A stretch of DNA of 64,000 nt, taken from Oscillospiraceae bacterium (GTDB lineage Bacteria; Bacillota; Clostridia; Oscillospirales; Ruminococcaceae). The translations under genes were made by a program, and so were the position numbers. The notes beneath the pieces are model-generated. The model worked only from the letters and a program-made list of their open reading frames with translations, was not told the origin of the DNA and ran no database searches. Shown one piece after another: positions 49,985-58,582 of this stretch (positions are counted from its first letter, which is position 1; each line of letters starts with the position of its first letter). Location: positions 1 to 64,000 of the forward strand of contig JAHHTZ010000006.1 in the NCBI GenBank assembly GCA_020024285.1, in the 5' to 3' direction.

Positions 49985-50716
49985 TTATTCTTCGTCAGCA
50001 GCAGCGGTTTCTTCTTCTGCAGCAGTTTCCTGCAGACCCTGTCTGCCTTCGATGATAGCGTCAGCCATGGTGGAAGCGATGAGTTTTACAGCTCTGATCG
50101 CATCATCGTTACCTGGGATAACGTAATCGATCTCGTCTGGATCGCAGTTGGTGTCAACGATAGCAACGATCGGAATGCCGAGTTTTTTCGCTTCTGCAAC
50201 AGCGATTCTTTCTTTTCTTGGGTCTACGATAAAGAGAGCGCCTGGCAGTTTGTTCATGGTTTTGATACCGCCAAGGTATTTCTCCAGTTTTTCGATTTCG
50301 AGTTCAAGTTTGATCACTTCTTTTTTCGGCAGACGCTCGAAGGTGCCGTCTTCCTGCATGGTGCGCAGCTGCTCAAGTCTCTGGATTCTGCGGCGGATGG
50401 TTTTGAAGTTGGTCATCATACCGCCCAGCCATCTTGCGTTTACATAGTGAACGCCTGCACGCTCTGCCTCTTCTTTTACGGAATCGCCAGCCTGTTTTTT
50501 GGTACCAACAAACAGAACGGTGTCGCCGTTAGCAGCAACGTCTTTTACGAAAGCGTATGCTTCTTCCAGTTTCTTTACTGTTTTCTGCAGGTCGATGATG
50601 TAAATGCCGTTTCTTTCAGTGAAGATGTAACGTGCCATTTTTGGGTTCCAACGACGGGTCTGGTGACCGAAGTGTACGCCTGCTTCGAGAAGTTGTTTCA
50701 TAGATACTACGCTCAT
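49985..50716 (-). CDS. rpsB: 30S ribosomal protein S2
   Basis: 243 aa. S2 joins late to the small subunit and bridges to S1-like functions. Typical stretches are VVSMKQLLEAGVHFGHQTRR, WNPKMARYIFTERNGIYIID, ARWLGGMMTNFKTIRRRI, GALFIVDPRKERIAVAEAKK and PGNDDAIRAVKLIASTMADA. Acidic C-terminal tail EETAAADEE. Strong AAGGAGG. It has a promoter at 50856-50884 and a 130-nt structured leader. Confidence 0.98.
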   Translation of the reverse strand: MSVVSMKQLLEAGVHFGHQTRRWNPKMARYIFTERNGIYIIDLQKTVKKLEEAYAFVKDVAANGDTVLFVGTKKQAGDSVKEEAERAGVHYVNARWLGGMMTNFKTIRRRIQRLEQLRTMQEDGTFERLPKKEVIKLELEIEKLEKYLGGIKTMNKLPGALFIVDPRKERIAVAEAKKLGIPIVAIVDTNCDPDEIDYVIPGNDDAIRAVKLIASTMADAIIEGRQGLQETAAEEETAAADEE

Positions 50717-50747
50717 GTTAATAAATCCTCCTTTGGTTTAAAACCGC

Positions 50748-50809
50748 CGCCTTACGCATTTTGCCGCGCTTCCGGGCCTGCCGGCACCTGCATCGGCAAT
50801 TATAAGGCG
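50748..50809 (-). promoter_or_regulatory. Structured 5' leader of rpsB, candidate autoregulatory element
   Basis: Nested stems on the minus strand: CGCCTTA/TAAGGCG (50809-50803 with 50754-50748) and TTGCCG/CGGCAA (50799-50794 with 50766-50761), enclosing a GC-rich apical part with CCGG repeats. It lies between promoter and start codon. Many ribosomal operons use leaders bound by their own protein; a link to S2 here is inferred. Confidence 0.55.
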
Positions 50810-50855
50810 TGTGTGTTTTTTGCTGACTTTTCACTTTGAAAAATCATACCCTGAT

Positions 50856-50884
50856 ATTATACTACTTCTTTTTTGGTAAAACAA
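50856..50884 (-). promoter_or_regulatory. Sigma-A promoter of rpsB-tsf
   Basis: TTGTTT (50884-50879), 17-nt spacer, consensus TATAAT (50861-50856); start near 50849. Confidence 0.85.
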
Positions 50885-50947
50885 GTCCAAATTCCTAAAA
50901 AATTAAAAGAGCTTCTGCCCCTGTTTTTGTACATTCGTCACCATTTT

Positions 50948-51226
50948 CTATTTGCCAAGCCACAGCGACTTTTTCTTTTTCTCCTGCGGCGGTGCAACAT
51001 TGACAAGGATGGTGTCCTCCCCGATGACCTGGATCTTTTCCCATGGGATGACAAGGTCCTCCTCCCGTCCGAAGATCAGCCAGCGGTATTTTCCATGGAT
51101 GACGATGGACGTAAGCTGTGCATTTTCGGTATCAAGCTCCACATCCCCCACATACCCCAAGCGCGTCCCGTCCGCCACGCAGACAACATCCTTATATCGA
51201 AACTCCTGAATCCGACACATCATCAT
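50948..51226 (-). CDS. YlmC/YmxH family sporulation protein (PRC-barrel)
   Basis: 92 aa, three adjacent ATG codons after GGGAGGGAGC; the third (51220, MCRIQEFRYKDVVCVADGTR) has the best spacing. Single PRC-barrel fold: RLGYVGDVELDTENAQLTSI, WLIFGREEDLVIPWEKIQVI, then a Lys-rich tail. Relatives YlmC and YmxH lie near division or sporulation genes and have no proven activity. It comes 119 nt after ftsZ, past that gene's terminator, so it may have its own weak promoter. Confidence 0.87.
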   Translation of the reverse strand: MMMCRIQEFRYKDVVCVADGTRLGYVGDVELDTENAQLTSIVIHGKYRWLIFGREEDLVIPWEKIQVIGEDTILVNVAPPQEKKKKSLWLGK

Positions 51227-51290
51227 GCTCCCTCCCCTTTTCTATCCATTCTATGGGAAGAAAAGGCGATTGATGCTAACCCGGCGCGCA

Positions 51291-51323
51291 AAAAAGGCAG
51301 TTCCCACAGGGAACTGCCTTTTT
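51291..51323 (-). terminator. Terminator of ftsZ
   Basis: AAAAAGGCAGTTCCC / GGGAACTGCCTTTTT with a 3-nt loop; 22 nt beyond the ftsZ stop on the minus strand. Confidence 0.93.
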
Positions 51324-51345
51324 CAATCAAATTTATTCGCCAAGA

Positions 51346-52464
51346 TTATCTTCTGTTTCCGCCGAAGATGCTCAGGATATCGAACGGATCACTCTCCGGT
51401 TCCTCCTGTACGGGGGCACGGTAGGACGGCACTTTTGTTTCCTCGCGGACAGAAGCCGGTGCGGAAGGCTTGAAACGGTAGTCCGACATCTCAAAATTCT
51501 TGTCCATTTCAAATCCGGTCGCAATAACGGTCACGACGATCTCGTCCTTGAGGGAGTCGTCGAAGTTTACACCGAAGATGAGGTTTACGTCAGGATGTGC
51601 GCAGCCGCGGATCATATCGGCGGCGGTGTTGATCTCATCCAGTCCGATATCGGATGGCGCTGTGAAGTTGAGGATCACGCGCTCTGCACCGTCGATGGAG
51701 GATTCCAGCAGCGGAGAAGTGATTGCCTCTTTTGCAGCAAGCTCTGCCTTGTCCTTGCCGCTTGCGCGTCCAACGCCCATGTGTGCGTTGCCTGCGCCGC
51801 GCATGATCTGGCATACGTCCTCAAAGTCGAGGTTGATGATACCGGCATTGTTGATGAGATCGGAGATGCTCTGAACACCGTGCTTGAGCACATTGTCTGC
51901 CTCGATAAACGCATTGAGCAGGGTGATCTTTGTTTCAGAAATCAGGCGCAGACGCTCGTTCTGAATGACAAGGAGTGCGTCCACATTTTCTTTGAGGTTT
52001 TCGATCCCGCGCTCTGCGTTTTCCATTCTTCTTTTTCCTTCAAAGTCGAATGGCTTTGTCACGATGCCAACGGTCAGGATGCCCATTTCCTTCGCGATCT
52101 GGGCAACGATCGGAGCAGCACCGGTACCGGTACCGCCGCCCATACCGGCAGCGATGAAGAGCATCTGTGCGCCTTTGATTGCAGCAGCGATCTCTTCTCT
52201 GCTTTCTTCCGCAGCCTTCTGACCTTTTTCCGGGGAACCGCCTGCACCGCGTCCCTTTGTCAGCTTGTCGCCGATCACGATTTTATGGGTAGCTTTTGAA
52301 ATTTTAAGAGCCTGTGCATCTGTGTTCACCGAAATGAATTCCACGCTGTTCATTCCACTTTCCACCATGCGGTTGACAGCGTTTCCCCCGCCTCCGCCAA
52401 CGCCGACCACTTTGATTGTGACGATGTTATCGTTTTCTGCATCCAAACCAAAATTCGAAATCAT
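51346..52464 (-). CDS. ftsZ: Cell division protein FtsZ
   Basis: 372 aa tubulin homologue that forms the Z ring. GTP-binding: VVGVGGGGGNAVNRM (N-terminal G-rich loop), tubulin signature GMGGGTGTGAAPIVAQIAKE, and synergy loop with NLDFEDVCQIMRGAGNAHMG carrying the catalytic Asp pair in the T7 region. The C-terminal linker is short and Pro/Glu rich (SVREETKVPSYRAPVQEEPE) and ends with the conserved peptide DPFDILSIFGGNRR, which binds partners such as SepF or FtsA. Own promoter at 52529-52557. Confidence 0.98.
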   Translation of the reverse strand: MISNFGLDAENDNIVTIKVVGVGGGGGNAVNRMVESGMNSVEFISVNTDAQALKISKATHKIVIGDKLTKGRGAGGSPEKGQKAAEESREEIAAAIKGAQMLFIAAGMGGGTGTGAAPIVAQIAKEMGILTVGIVTKPFDFEGKRRMENAERGIENLKENVDALLVIQNERLRLISETKITLLNAFIEADNVLKHGVQSISDLINNAGIINLDFEDVCQIMRGAGNAHMGVGRASGKDKAELAAKEAITSPLLESSIDGAERVILNFTAPSDIGLDEINTAADMIRGCAHPDVNLIFGVNFDDSLKDEIVVTVIATGFEMDKNFEMSDYRFKPSAPASVREETKVPSYRAPVQEEPESDPFDILSIFGGNRR

Positions 52465-52528
52465 ATTCTTCCTCCTATTTTCACAAGTAACTTCCCATAC
52501 TTGATGTCATTCAAACCTGCATATATAT

Positions 52529-52557
52529 AATTTATCAGATAATTCCCATATTTTCAA
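52529..52557 (-). promoter_or_regulatory. Promoter of ftsZ
   Basis: TTGAAA (52557-52552), 17-nt spacer, TAAATT (52534-52529); an alternative -10 (TATATA) follows a few bases later. Confidence 0.65.
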
Positions 52558-52655
52558 TGGATTTTCTGATTTAAATACCACAAATCTTAATCTTTTTACA
52601 ACTTATTTTATTTTATAAACTTTATCATGATTTTCCATTCCCGCAAGGGATGTCC

Positions 52656-53738
52656 CTATGGCTCGTCCTCAGAAGTTCCGTTTTCTTCCGGCGGCTGTTC
52701 CTGGGGATCACCCGTCTGGGACTGCTCGGGATTTTGCGAAGGCGCAGGCTCCTGCGGCGGTGCATCCTCCGGCGGCGATTCCTCATTGTTTTCGTCGGCT
52801 GTCGGATCATCTGTCTGCGGCGGGGTCGGCTCATCCTCATCCGGGAAGAAGTGTGCATCCTCCTCAAACACGGTGAAGGCACGCTCGTCCCAAACCGTAT
52901 TGACAGCCAGCGCCCTTGTTCTAAGCTGTTTGCGGTTCGTGATATCGATGGTCCCCTGGAAATTATCGTTGTTGTATCCCGACAGCGGATGGTTTTCCGC
53001 GATGCCGCGCTCCAGCACGTTTTGAACAAAGTGTATCTTTTTCTCCAGATCGATCTCTCCGCCGAAATCGATCAGGATTCGTTTATCATACAGCGCCTTG
53101 ATTTCTCCCATATTGCTGACATCGATATAGGTCAAATTCGTAAAATCGTTGGCTTTTGCCATATCATAAAAGCGCTGCAGCATCTGCACCCGCTCGTCGA
53201 GGACCTTTTCCTTCTTTTTGCGCTTGTTCTCCTCCTGGCTGTAGAGATAGCTTCCTGCGGTAAACCTCTGATGCTCCAGCCCCAGTGCAATGCAGATATT
53301 TTCGGGCGGAGATTTGATCTTTGTCTTGAGCACCTTTCCGGTATAGGAAACCACCGCATAGCCCTCGTCCGTATAGGCAGCCACCATCGGCTCTTCCTCC
53401 ACCACATCGATGATCACGGTGGTGGGCAGGAATCGTTTGACCTTTACCCGCTCAAAATACGGGAAGCGGTCCATCAGCATCCGCTGTGTGTCTTTGATGT
53501 TGATTTGGAAGAGGTTGTCCCCTTTGCGGATCTCGGAACGGGTGATGACCTCCTCCTCGCTGTAAAACGTGCAGTTTTTCACCTTGATGGTGCGGACCTT
53601 AAAGAATACGGTAAAGCAAAGAGTCAGGCCCAGACCAAGGCAAAACAGAAACAACATCAGATAATGAATGGTGTAGCGCCGCGCTCGTCTGCGTCGGCTC
53701 GGCGCATTCTGCGGTGTTTTTCGGGAAGTCTGTGCCAT
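52656..53738 (-). CDS. ftsQ: Cell division protein FtsQ/DivIB
   Basis: 360 aa from ATG 53738 (MAQTSRKTPQNAPSRRRRAR), with AAAGGAG upstream. Basic cytoplasmic tail, one membrane segment (LMLFLFCLGLGLTLCFTVFF, about 27-46), then a POTRA domain (VRTIKVKNCTFYSEEEVITR, about 48-118) and the beta domain. It links early and late division proteins. The last 70 residues are an acidic Pro/Glu/Gln-rich tail (SPPEDAPPQEPAPSQNPEQ), unusual in length, and would lie outside the membrane. Between murA and ftsZ. Confidence 0.92.
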   Translation of the reverse strand: MAQTSRKTPQNAPSRRRRARRYTIHYLMLFLFCLGLGLTLCFTVFFKVRTIKVKNCTFYSEEEVITRSEIRKGDNLFQINIKDTQRMLMDRFPYFERVKVKRFLPTTVIIDVVEEEPMVAAYTDEGYAVVSYTGKVLKTKIKSPPENICIALGLEHQRFTAGSYLYSQEENKRKKKEKVLDERVQMLQRFYDMAKANDFTNLTYIDVSNMGEIKALYDKRILIDFGGEIDLEKKIHFVQNVLERGIAENHPLSGYNNDNFQGTIDITNRKQLRTRALAVNTVWDERAFTVFEEDAHFFPDEDEPTPPQTDDPTADENNEESPPEDAPPQEPAPSQNPEQSQTGDPQEQPPEENGTSEDEP

Positions 53739-53796
53739 ATTCTCTGCTCCTTTCGTAAGATGCGGTGGGATGCCGCGGGATGGGGCATCCCAAAAA

Positions 53797-55047
53797 TCAC
53801 TGGCAGCAAATATCTGCCCCCACGCGGTTGAGGTTGGTGTGAAATTCCTCATACCCGCGCGTGATATGGCGAATTTCGTCGATGGTGGTGGTCCCCTCCG
53901 TCCCCAGTGCGGCGATCACCAGTGCCGCTCCTCCGCGCAGGTCTGTGCAGGCGACGTGCGCCGGATGAAGATTTTTTACACCGCGCACCACTGCGATCCT
54001 GCCCTCCGTTTTGATGTCTGCTCCCATGCGGCACAGCTCCCATGCCTGCTTGTAGCGGTTCTGGAAAATGGTTTCGGTAAATACGGTCGTTCCGTCCGCC
54101 ACACAGGAGAGCGCCATGATGGGTGCGAGGGCATCCGTCGGGAATCCGGGGTACGGCATCGTTGTAACATTCTTTGCCGCATGGATCGAACCGTGGTTGA
54201 TGAGGCGGATCTTGTTTTTCCCTACCGTAAGGCGGCAGCCCATCTCCTCAAAAATGGGAAAGACCGAACGGATGTGATCGGGGCAGGCATCTGTTACAAG
54301 GATATCCCCGCCCGTGATGGCAGCGCAGCACAAATAGGTGATGGTGACGATGCGGTCCGGGATCACATGGTACACCGTTTCGTGCAGCTTCTCCACCCCG
54401 TCTATGAGGATGGTGCCGTCGTTTTCGATGGATATTTTTGCGCCGCAGCTTTGCAAAAAGCCCACAAGGTCCCCGATTTCCGGCTCGCGCGCCGCATTGC
54501 GGATGACGGTCTGCCCTTTGGCAAGGCTTGCTGCGAGGATGATGTTTTCCGTTGCCCCAACACTTGGGAACGGCAGGTCGATCTGTGCGCCGCGCAGCTC
54601 ATCCCGAACGCGGCAGTTGAGCGTCCCTTCCTCCTCCTCAAATTCCACTCCCATCTTGCGCAGGGAGGAAAGATGAAGGTCGATGGGGCGCGGTCCCAGC
54701 TCACATCCGCCGGGGAAGGTCAGCTTTGCCTCATGATATTTTGCGATCATCGCGCCCAAAAACACGATGGACGAGCGCATCTCGCGCATCAGCGAGGTGG
54801 GGATGGTGCAGTCCCTGCTTTCTCCTTTTCCTACAAGGAGGACATTGTTCTGCCAGCAGGTGCCGCATCCGAGATGATTGAGGATATTGCACGCCGCATC
54901 CACATCCGACAGGTGGGGGCAGTTGTGCAGCTCACACCCATCGCACAGCAGAGAGGCTGCCAAAATAGGGAGTGCCGCATTCTTGGCACCATGAACCCTC
55001 ATCTCTCCGCTCAAGCGGCGAAGGCCATTGACTATGTATCGTTCCAT
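53797..55047 (-). CDS. murA: UDP-N-acetylglucosamine 1-carboxyvinyltransferase
   Basis: 416 aa from ATG 55047; with this start the catalytic cysteine in PGGCELGPRPIDLH is residue 115, the same as in E. coli MurA, whereas the GTG at 55053 would shift it. First committed step of peptidoglycan synthesis; the Cys115 form is fosfomycin sensitive in principle. Other signature parts are AKNAALPILAASLLCDGCEL and YPGFPTDALAPIMALSCVAD with ETIFQNRY. Between murG and ftsQ; murB, its usual partner, is absent nearby. Confidence 0.97.
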   Translation of the reverse strand: MERYIVNGLRRLSGEMRVHGAKNAALPILAASLLCDGCELHNCPHLSDVDAACNILNHLGCGTCWQNNVLLVGKGESRDCTIPTSLMREMRSSIVFLGAMIAKYHEAKLTFPGGCELGPRPIDLHLSSLRKMGVEFEEEEGTLNCRVRDELRGAQIDLPFPSVGATENIILAASLAKGQTVIRNAAREPEIGDLVGFLQSCGAKISIENDGTILIDGVEKLHETVYHVIPDRIVTITYLCCAAITGGDILVTDACPDHIRSVFPIFEEMGCRLTVGKNKIRLINHGSIHAAKNVTTMPYPGFPTDALAPIMALSCVADGTTVFTETIFQNRYKQAWELCRMGADIKTEGRIAVVRGVKNLHPAHVACTDLRGGAALVIAALGTEGTTTIDEIRHITRGYEEFHTNLNRVGADICCQ

Positions 55048-55133
55048 GTTCACGCACCCTTTCCTTTCGTCTGTATTGCCTACAAAATATACTATGCAGG
55101 AGCAGAACAGGTGGTGAAACCGGATTTTTGGGC

Positions 55134-56255
55134 TTACTTTTTTAAGAGAGCAAGGATTTCTTCATAGATTTTTGCTGTGGCATCTATGACAGCGAGCTGC
55201 TGTGCGCTGTGCCCCATTTTGCGAAGGGTATCGGGGTGCTCCAGGAGCTTTTCTACCTCTGTGCAGAGTGTTTCTCCCGTTAGATCCTTTTCCTCGATCA
55301 CAACGGCAGCATCGTGCTCTGCCAGCACCATTGCATTAAAATACTGGTGATTTGCAGCGACATTCGGTGAGGGGATGAGGATGGATGCGCGCCCGGCAGC
55401 TTCCAGCTCTGACAGTGTCATTGCGCCGGAACGGCTGATGACAAGGTCCGCCGCTGCAAGACAGTCGTCCATATCGTTGATGTATTCGCGGATATCTGCA
55501 TTCGGGAAGTTTTTGGCATCGAGCCCGCGTTCCCGAAGAAGCTCCGGGAAGAGATCGACCCCATACATCCCCGTTGCGTGGATGTAAAAGATCTTCTTCC
55601 CTTTATTCCATGCAAAGAGGTCTGCGATTGCCTCGTTGATCCGCCTTGCACCCTGACTTCCTCCAAAGGAGAGGATGCAGACCATGTCGTCTGCGATCCC
55701 GAGCTTTTGGCGCGCCTTGCTGCGGTCTGCAAGAAGGATGCTGCCGCGCACGGGATTTCCCACAACGCAATAGTCACAGGAATCCGGCAGGTAGGAGCGC
55801 GCTTCGGGGACTGCAAGCAGCACCTTATCCACATAGCGTGCAAGCAGCTTTGTGGTGACGCCAGGGTAGGCGTTCGATTCGTGGGAAAGGGTCCTGATCC
55901 CCATTTTTGCCGCCTGCCGCAGGACCGGTCCGCTGACGTAGCCGCCCGTTCCCACAACGATATCGGGAGAAAATTTTTCGATCAGTTTTTTGGCACGGGC
56001 AGAGGCCGTTGCAAGGTAGCACACCGCCTGCACATTGTTTTTGAAATTTCTCCAGTTGAGCTTTCTCTGAAAGCCCTTGATGGTGATGGGGGCAAACTCG
56101 AACCCTGCTTTTTTGACGAGCTTTGCTTCCATTCCCTTCGGGTTTCCTGCAAACAGGATCTGTGCATCCGGGCTGTGCTCCTTTATATAGGAGGCAATGG
56201 CGACTGCCGGATTGATATGACCGCCTGTACCGCCGCAGGCAAATAAAATCCTCAT
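55134..56255 (-). CDS. murG: UDP-GlcNAc-undecaprenyl-PP-MurNAc transferase MurG
   Basis: 373 aa, GT-B glycosyltransferase on the inner membrane face that makes lipid II. N-terminal loop ILFACGGTGGHINPAVAIAS, second G-loop GTGGYVSGPVLRQAAKMGIR, and C-terminal UDP-GlcNAc site ADLVISRSGAMTLSELEAAG and PSPNVAANHQYFNAMVLAE. Start has AAGGGGGA. Next to ftsW as usual in the dcw cluster. Confidence 0.97.
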   Translation of the reverse strand: MRILFACGGTGGHINPAVAIASYIKEHSPDAQILFAGNPKGMEAKLVKKAGFEFAPITIKGFQRKLNWRNFKNNVQAVCYLATASARAKKLIEKFSPDIVVGTGGYVSGPVLRQAAKMGIRTLSHESNAYPGVTTKLLARYVDKVLLAVPEARSYLPDSCDYCVVGNPVRGSILLADRSKARQKLGIADDMVCILSFGGSQGARRINEAIADLFAWNKGKKIFYIHATGMYGVDLFPELLRERGLDAKNFPNADIREYINDMDDCLAAADLVISRSGAMTLSELEAAGRASILIPSPNVAANHQYFNAMVLAEHDAAVVIEEKDLTGETLCTEVEKLLEHPDTLRKMGHSAQQLAVIDATAKIYEEILALLKK

Positions 56256-56278
56256 ATGAAATCCCCCTTCTCTGCCTG

Positions 56279-57541
56279 TTATTCCTTCTCGTACCGCGCC
56301 TGACGCGATACTGCAAGAACAACGCCGATCTCTGCCAAAAGGATCATCAATGCCGTACCTCCGTAGGAGAAAAACGGCAGACTGATGCCCGTATTCGGGA
56401 CAAGGTTTGTCACAACTGCAATGTTCAAGAATGCCTGAATGCCGATCTGTGTCGTGATGCCCACCACCAAAAGGGAGCCGAAAATGTCCCTTGCGCGCAT
56501 GGCGATCGTAAAGCCGCGCCAGATAAGCGCTGTGAACAGGCCGATCACGATGGCTGCACCGATGAAGCCCAGCTCCTCACAGACGATTGCAAATACAAAG
56601 TCGTTTCGCACCTCCGGCAGATACATATGCTTCTGTCGGGAATCTCCGAACCCGACACCCCAAAGCCCGCCGGAGCCGATCGCCAGCAGGGACTGACGGG
56701 TCTGATAGCTTCCGGGGTCTGTATTGGAAAACGGGTCGAGCCAATAGGTCAAGCGTGTTTCTACATGGGCAAAGTGCGAGGAAAGCACATCCTCAAAAAT
56801 CAGGATGAACAGCCCCACTGCTGCAATGCCGACAACCCCGATGAGCAGCATCTGCTGCCATCTGGAGCCGCCCACCACCATCATCACTAAGACGATGATG
56901 CCAATGAGGAGCGTCGCAGACAGATGCGGCTGCGGAAGAAGGATCGCCGCCACAAACAGGTACAGGATGATGTAGCGAAGGATGCCCTCCTGAAACAGCT
57001 GCATCTTATCCTGGTCGCGGTCCATCAGATGGGCAAACAGCAAAATCACTGCAAACTTTGCGATCTCCGATGGCTGAAAGCCGAAGATCCCGAGCTTGAT
57101 CCAGCGGTGTGCACCGTTTTGGTCCTCAAAGAAATAGCACAACCCCATCAAGACGATGGATGCAAGATAAAGCAGCCAGCAGAACCTGCGCAGGATCTCA
57201 TAGTTGATGGTGGAAACAAAAAGCATGATGCCAACGCCCGCCATCGCAAAGATGCCCTGACGGATGATGTAGTAGTAGCTGTTTCCCATATAGTGATAGG
57301 ACGAAGCGTGGCTTGCCGAAAAGAGGACCACCAGCCCCATCCCCAGCAGCGTCAGAACAAGGATGAAAAACGTGGTATCAAATCTGCCTGCGATGGTAAA
57401 CAGCGGCTGTGCCGATTTTTGAGCGTTCTGCGGTACCCGCGGCAGATGGGAAACATTGGACGAAGGTCTTGCACGATGCGAAGCGGAGCGTTTTCGCGCA
57501 GGGGATCTGCCTGCCCCCATTGGTATATGCAGTTCTTTCAA
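56279..57541 (-). CDS. ftsW: Lipid II polymerase/flippase FtsW (SEDS family)
   Basis: 420 aa, TTG start at 57541 with AAGGAAGG upstream. Ten membrane segments. The catalytic Asp region and conserved loops are GAHRWIKLGIFGFQPSEIAK, the loop GLWGVGFGDSRQKHMYLPEV with NDFVFAIVCEELGF, and the C-terminal NLVPNTGISLPFFSYGGTAL. It polymerises septal glycan with its partner class B PBP, here the PASTA protein encoded nearby. The N-terminal 45 residues are Arg/Ser-rich and cytoplasmic. Confidence 0.96.
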   Translation of the reverse strand: MKELHIPMGAGRSPARKRSASHRARPSSNVSHLPRVPQNAQKSAQPLFTIAGRFDTTFFILVLTLLGMGLVVLFSASHASSYHYMGNSYYYIIRQGIFAMAGVGIMLFVSTINYEILRRFCWLLYLASIVLMGLCYFFEDQNGAHRWIKLGIFGFQPSEIAKFAVILLFAHLMDRDQDKMQLFQEGILRYIILYLFVAAILLPQPHLSATLLIGIIVLVMMVVGGSRWQQMLLIGVVGIAAVGLFILIFEDVLSSHFAHVETRLTYWLDPFSNTDPGSYQTRQSLLAIGSGGLWGVGFGDSRQKHMYLPEVRNDFVFAIVCEELGFIGAAIVIGLFTALIWRGFTIAMRARDIFGSLLVVGITTQIGIQAFLNIAVVTNLVPNTGISLPFFSYGGTALMILLAEIGVVLAVSRQARYEKE

Positions 57542-57574
57542 ATTCTCACGCCTTCCTTTCCGTCGAATGGACGT

Positions 57575-58579
57575 TTATCCCATCACAACAAAGGCAATCG
57601 AAAGAAGAACTCCGAGGAGCGTAACAAAAGAAAATACCATAACGATCTTTCCCTCGCTCCAGCCGCTCAATTCAAAATGGTGATGGATGGGACTCATCTT
57701 AAAAATACGTTTTCCTGTCAGCTTAAAGCTGATGACCTGCAAGACAACAGACAGGGTTTCGATCATGTAAATAAAGCCGATCAAAAGCAATACGAGCGGC
57801 ATATTCAGTCCAAATGCCAGCGCAATTACCATGCCGCCCAAAAACAGGGAGCCGGTATCGCCCATAAACACCTTGGCAGGGTGCAGGTTCCAGCAGAGGA
57901 ACCCGAGGCATCCGCCTGCAAGTGCTGCTGCGAGGATGTTCATTTCATCGTTCGAAACGAGGGCGGCAATCACCATGAAGCCCATCGCTGCCACAAAGGT
58001 GACTGAGGTGCAAAGTCCGTCGATGCCGTCGGTCAGGTTGACTGCGTTTACCTCAGCAACGATGATAAAGAGCAGGAACGGATAGTAAAACCACGAAAGC
58101 TCCACAGGACCGAAAAACGGGACTTCGATGGCAGTGCTGTGATTTCCGAACGCTCCAATGGCTGCAAGATACGCGATGCCGATGATGAGCTGTCCGAGCA
58201 GCTTCTGCCTTGCCTTGAGTCCGAGGTTCCTTTTCTTGACGACCTTGATGTAGTCATCGAGGAATCCGAGAAAGCCGAATCCCAGTGCCATCAGCGCGCC
58301 TGCAATGAGATACACCACATTTTCGCGGAACACGCCGCCCTGTTTGGAGGTGAGCTGGTAGGTCAGATACCCGACCACGACGGCAACCTCGATTCCAAAG
58401 ATAAACATGATGCCGCCCATTGTGGGGGTCCCCTGTTTCTTTTTATGCCAGGACGGACCGTCCTCGAGGATAGTCTGCCCATATTTGAGCTTTTTTAAAT
58501 ACGGGATGACCCAAAATCCCTGGACTGCTGTGAGCACAAATGACACAAGGATCGGGACAATGAGGTTGAAGATGGTCAT
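57575..58579 (-). CDS. mraY: Phospho-MurNAc-pentapeptide transferase MraY
   Basis: 334 aa, ten membrane helices. Transfers phospho-MurNAc-pentapeptide to undecaprenyl phosphate, making lipid I. Motifs: ILEDGPSWHKKKQGTPTMGG near residue 40, FLGFLDDYIKVVKKRNLGLK, the catalytic NLTDGIDGLCTSVTFV, and CLGFLCWNLHPAKVFMGDTG with the HxP loop. Three bases separate it from murF, so the two are translated together. Confidence 0.97.
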   Translation of the reverse strand: MTIFNLIVPILVSFVLTAVQGFWVIPYLKKLKYGQTILEDGPSWHKKKQGTPTMGGIMFIFGIEVAVVVGYLTYQLTSKQGGVFRENVVYLIAGALMALGFGFLGFLDDYIKVVKKRNLGLKARQKLLGQLIIGIAYLAAIGAFGNHSTAIEVPFFGPVELSWFYYPFLLFIIVAEVNAVNLTDGIDGLCTSVTFVAAMGFMVIAALVSNDEMNILAAALAGGCLGFLCWNLHPAKVFMGDTGSLFLGGMVIALAFGLNMPLVLLLIGFIYMIETLSVVLQVISFKLTGKRIFKMSPIHHHFELSGWSEGKIVMVFSFVTLLGVLLSIAFVVMG

Positions 58580-58582
58580 GGT

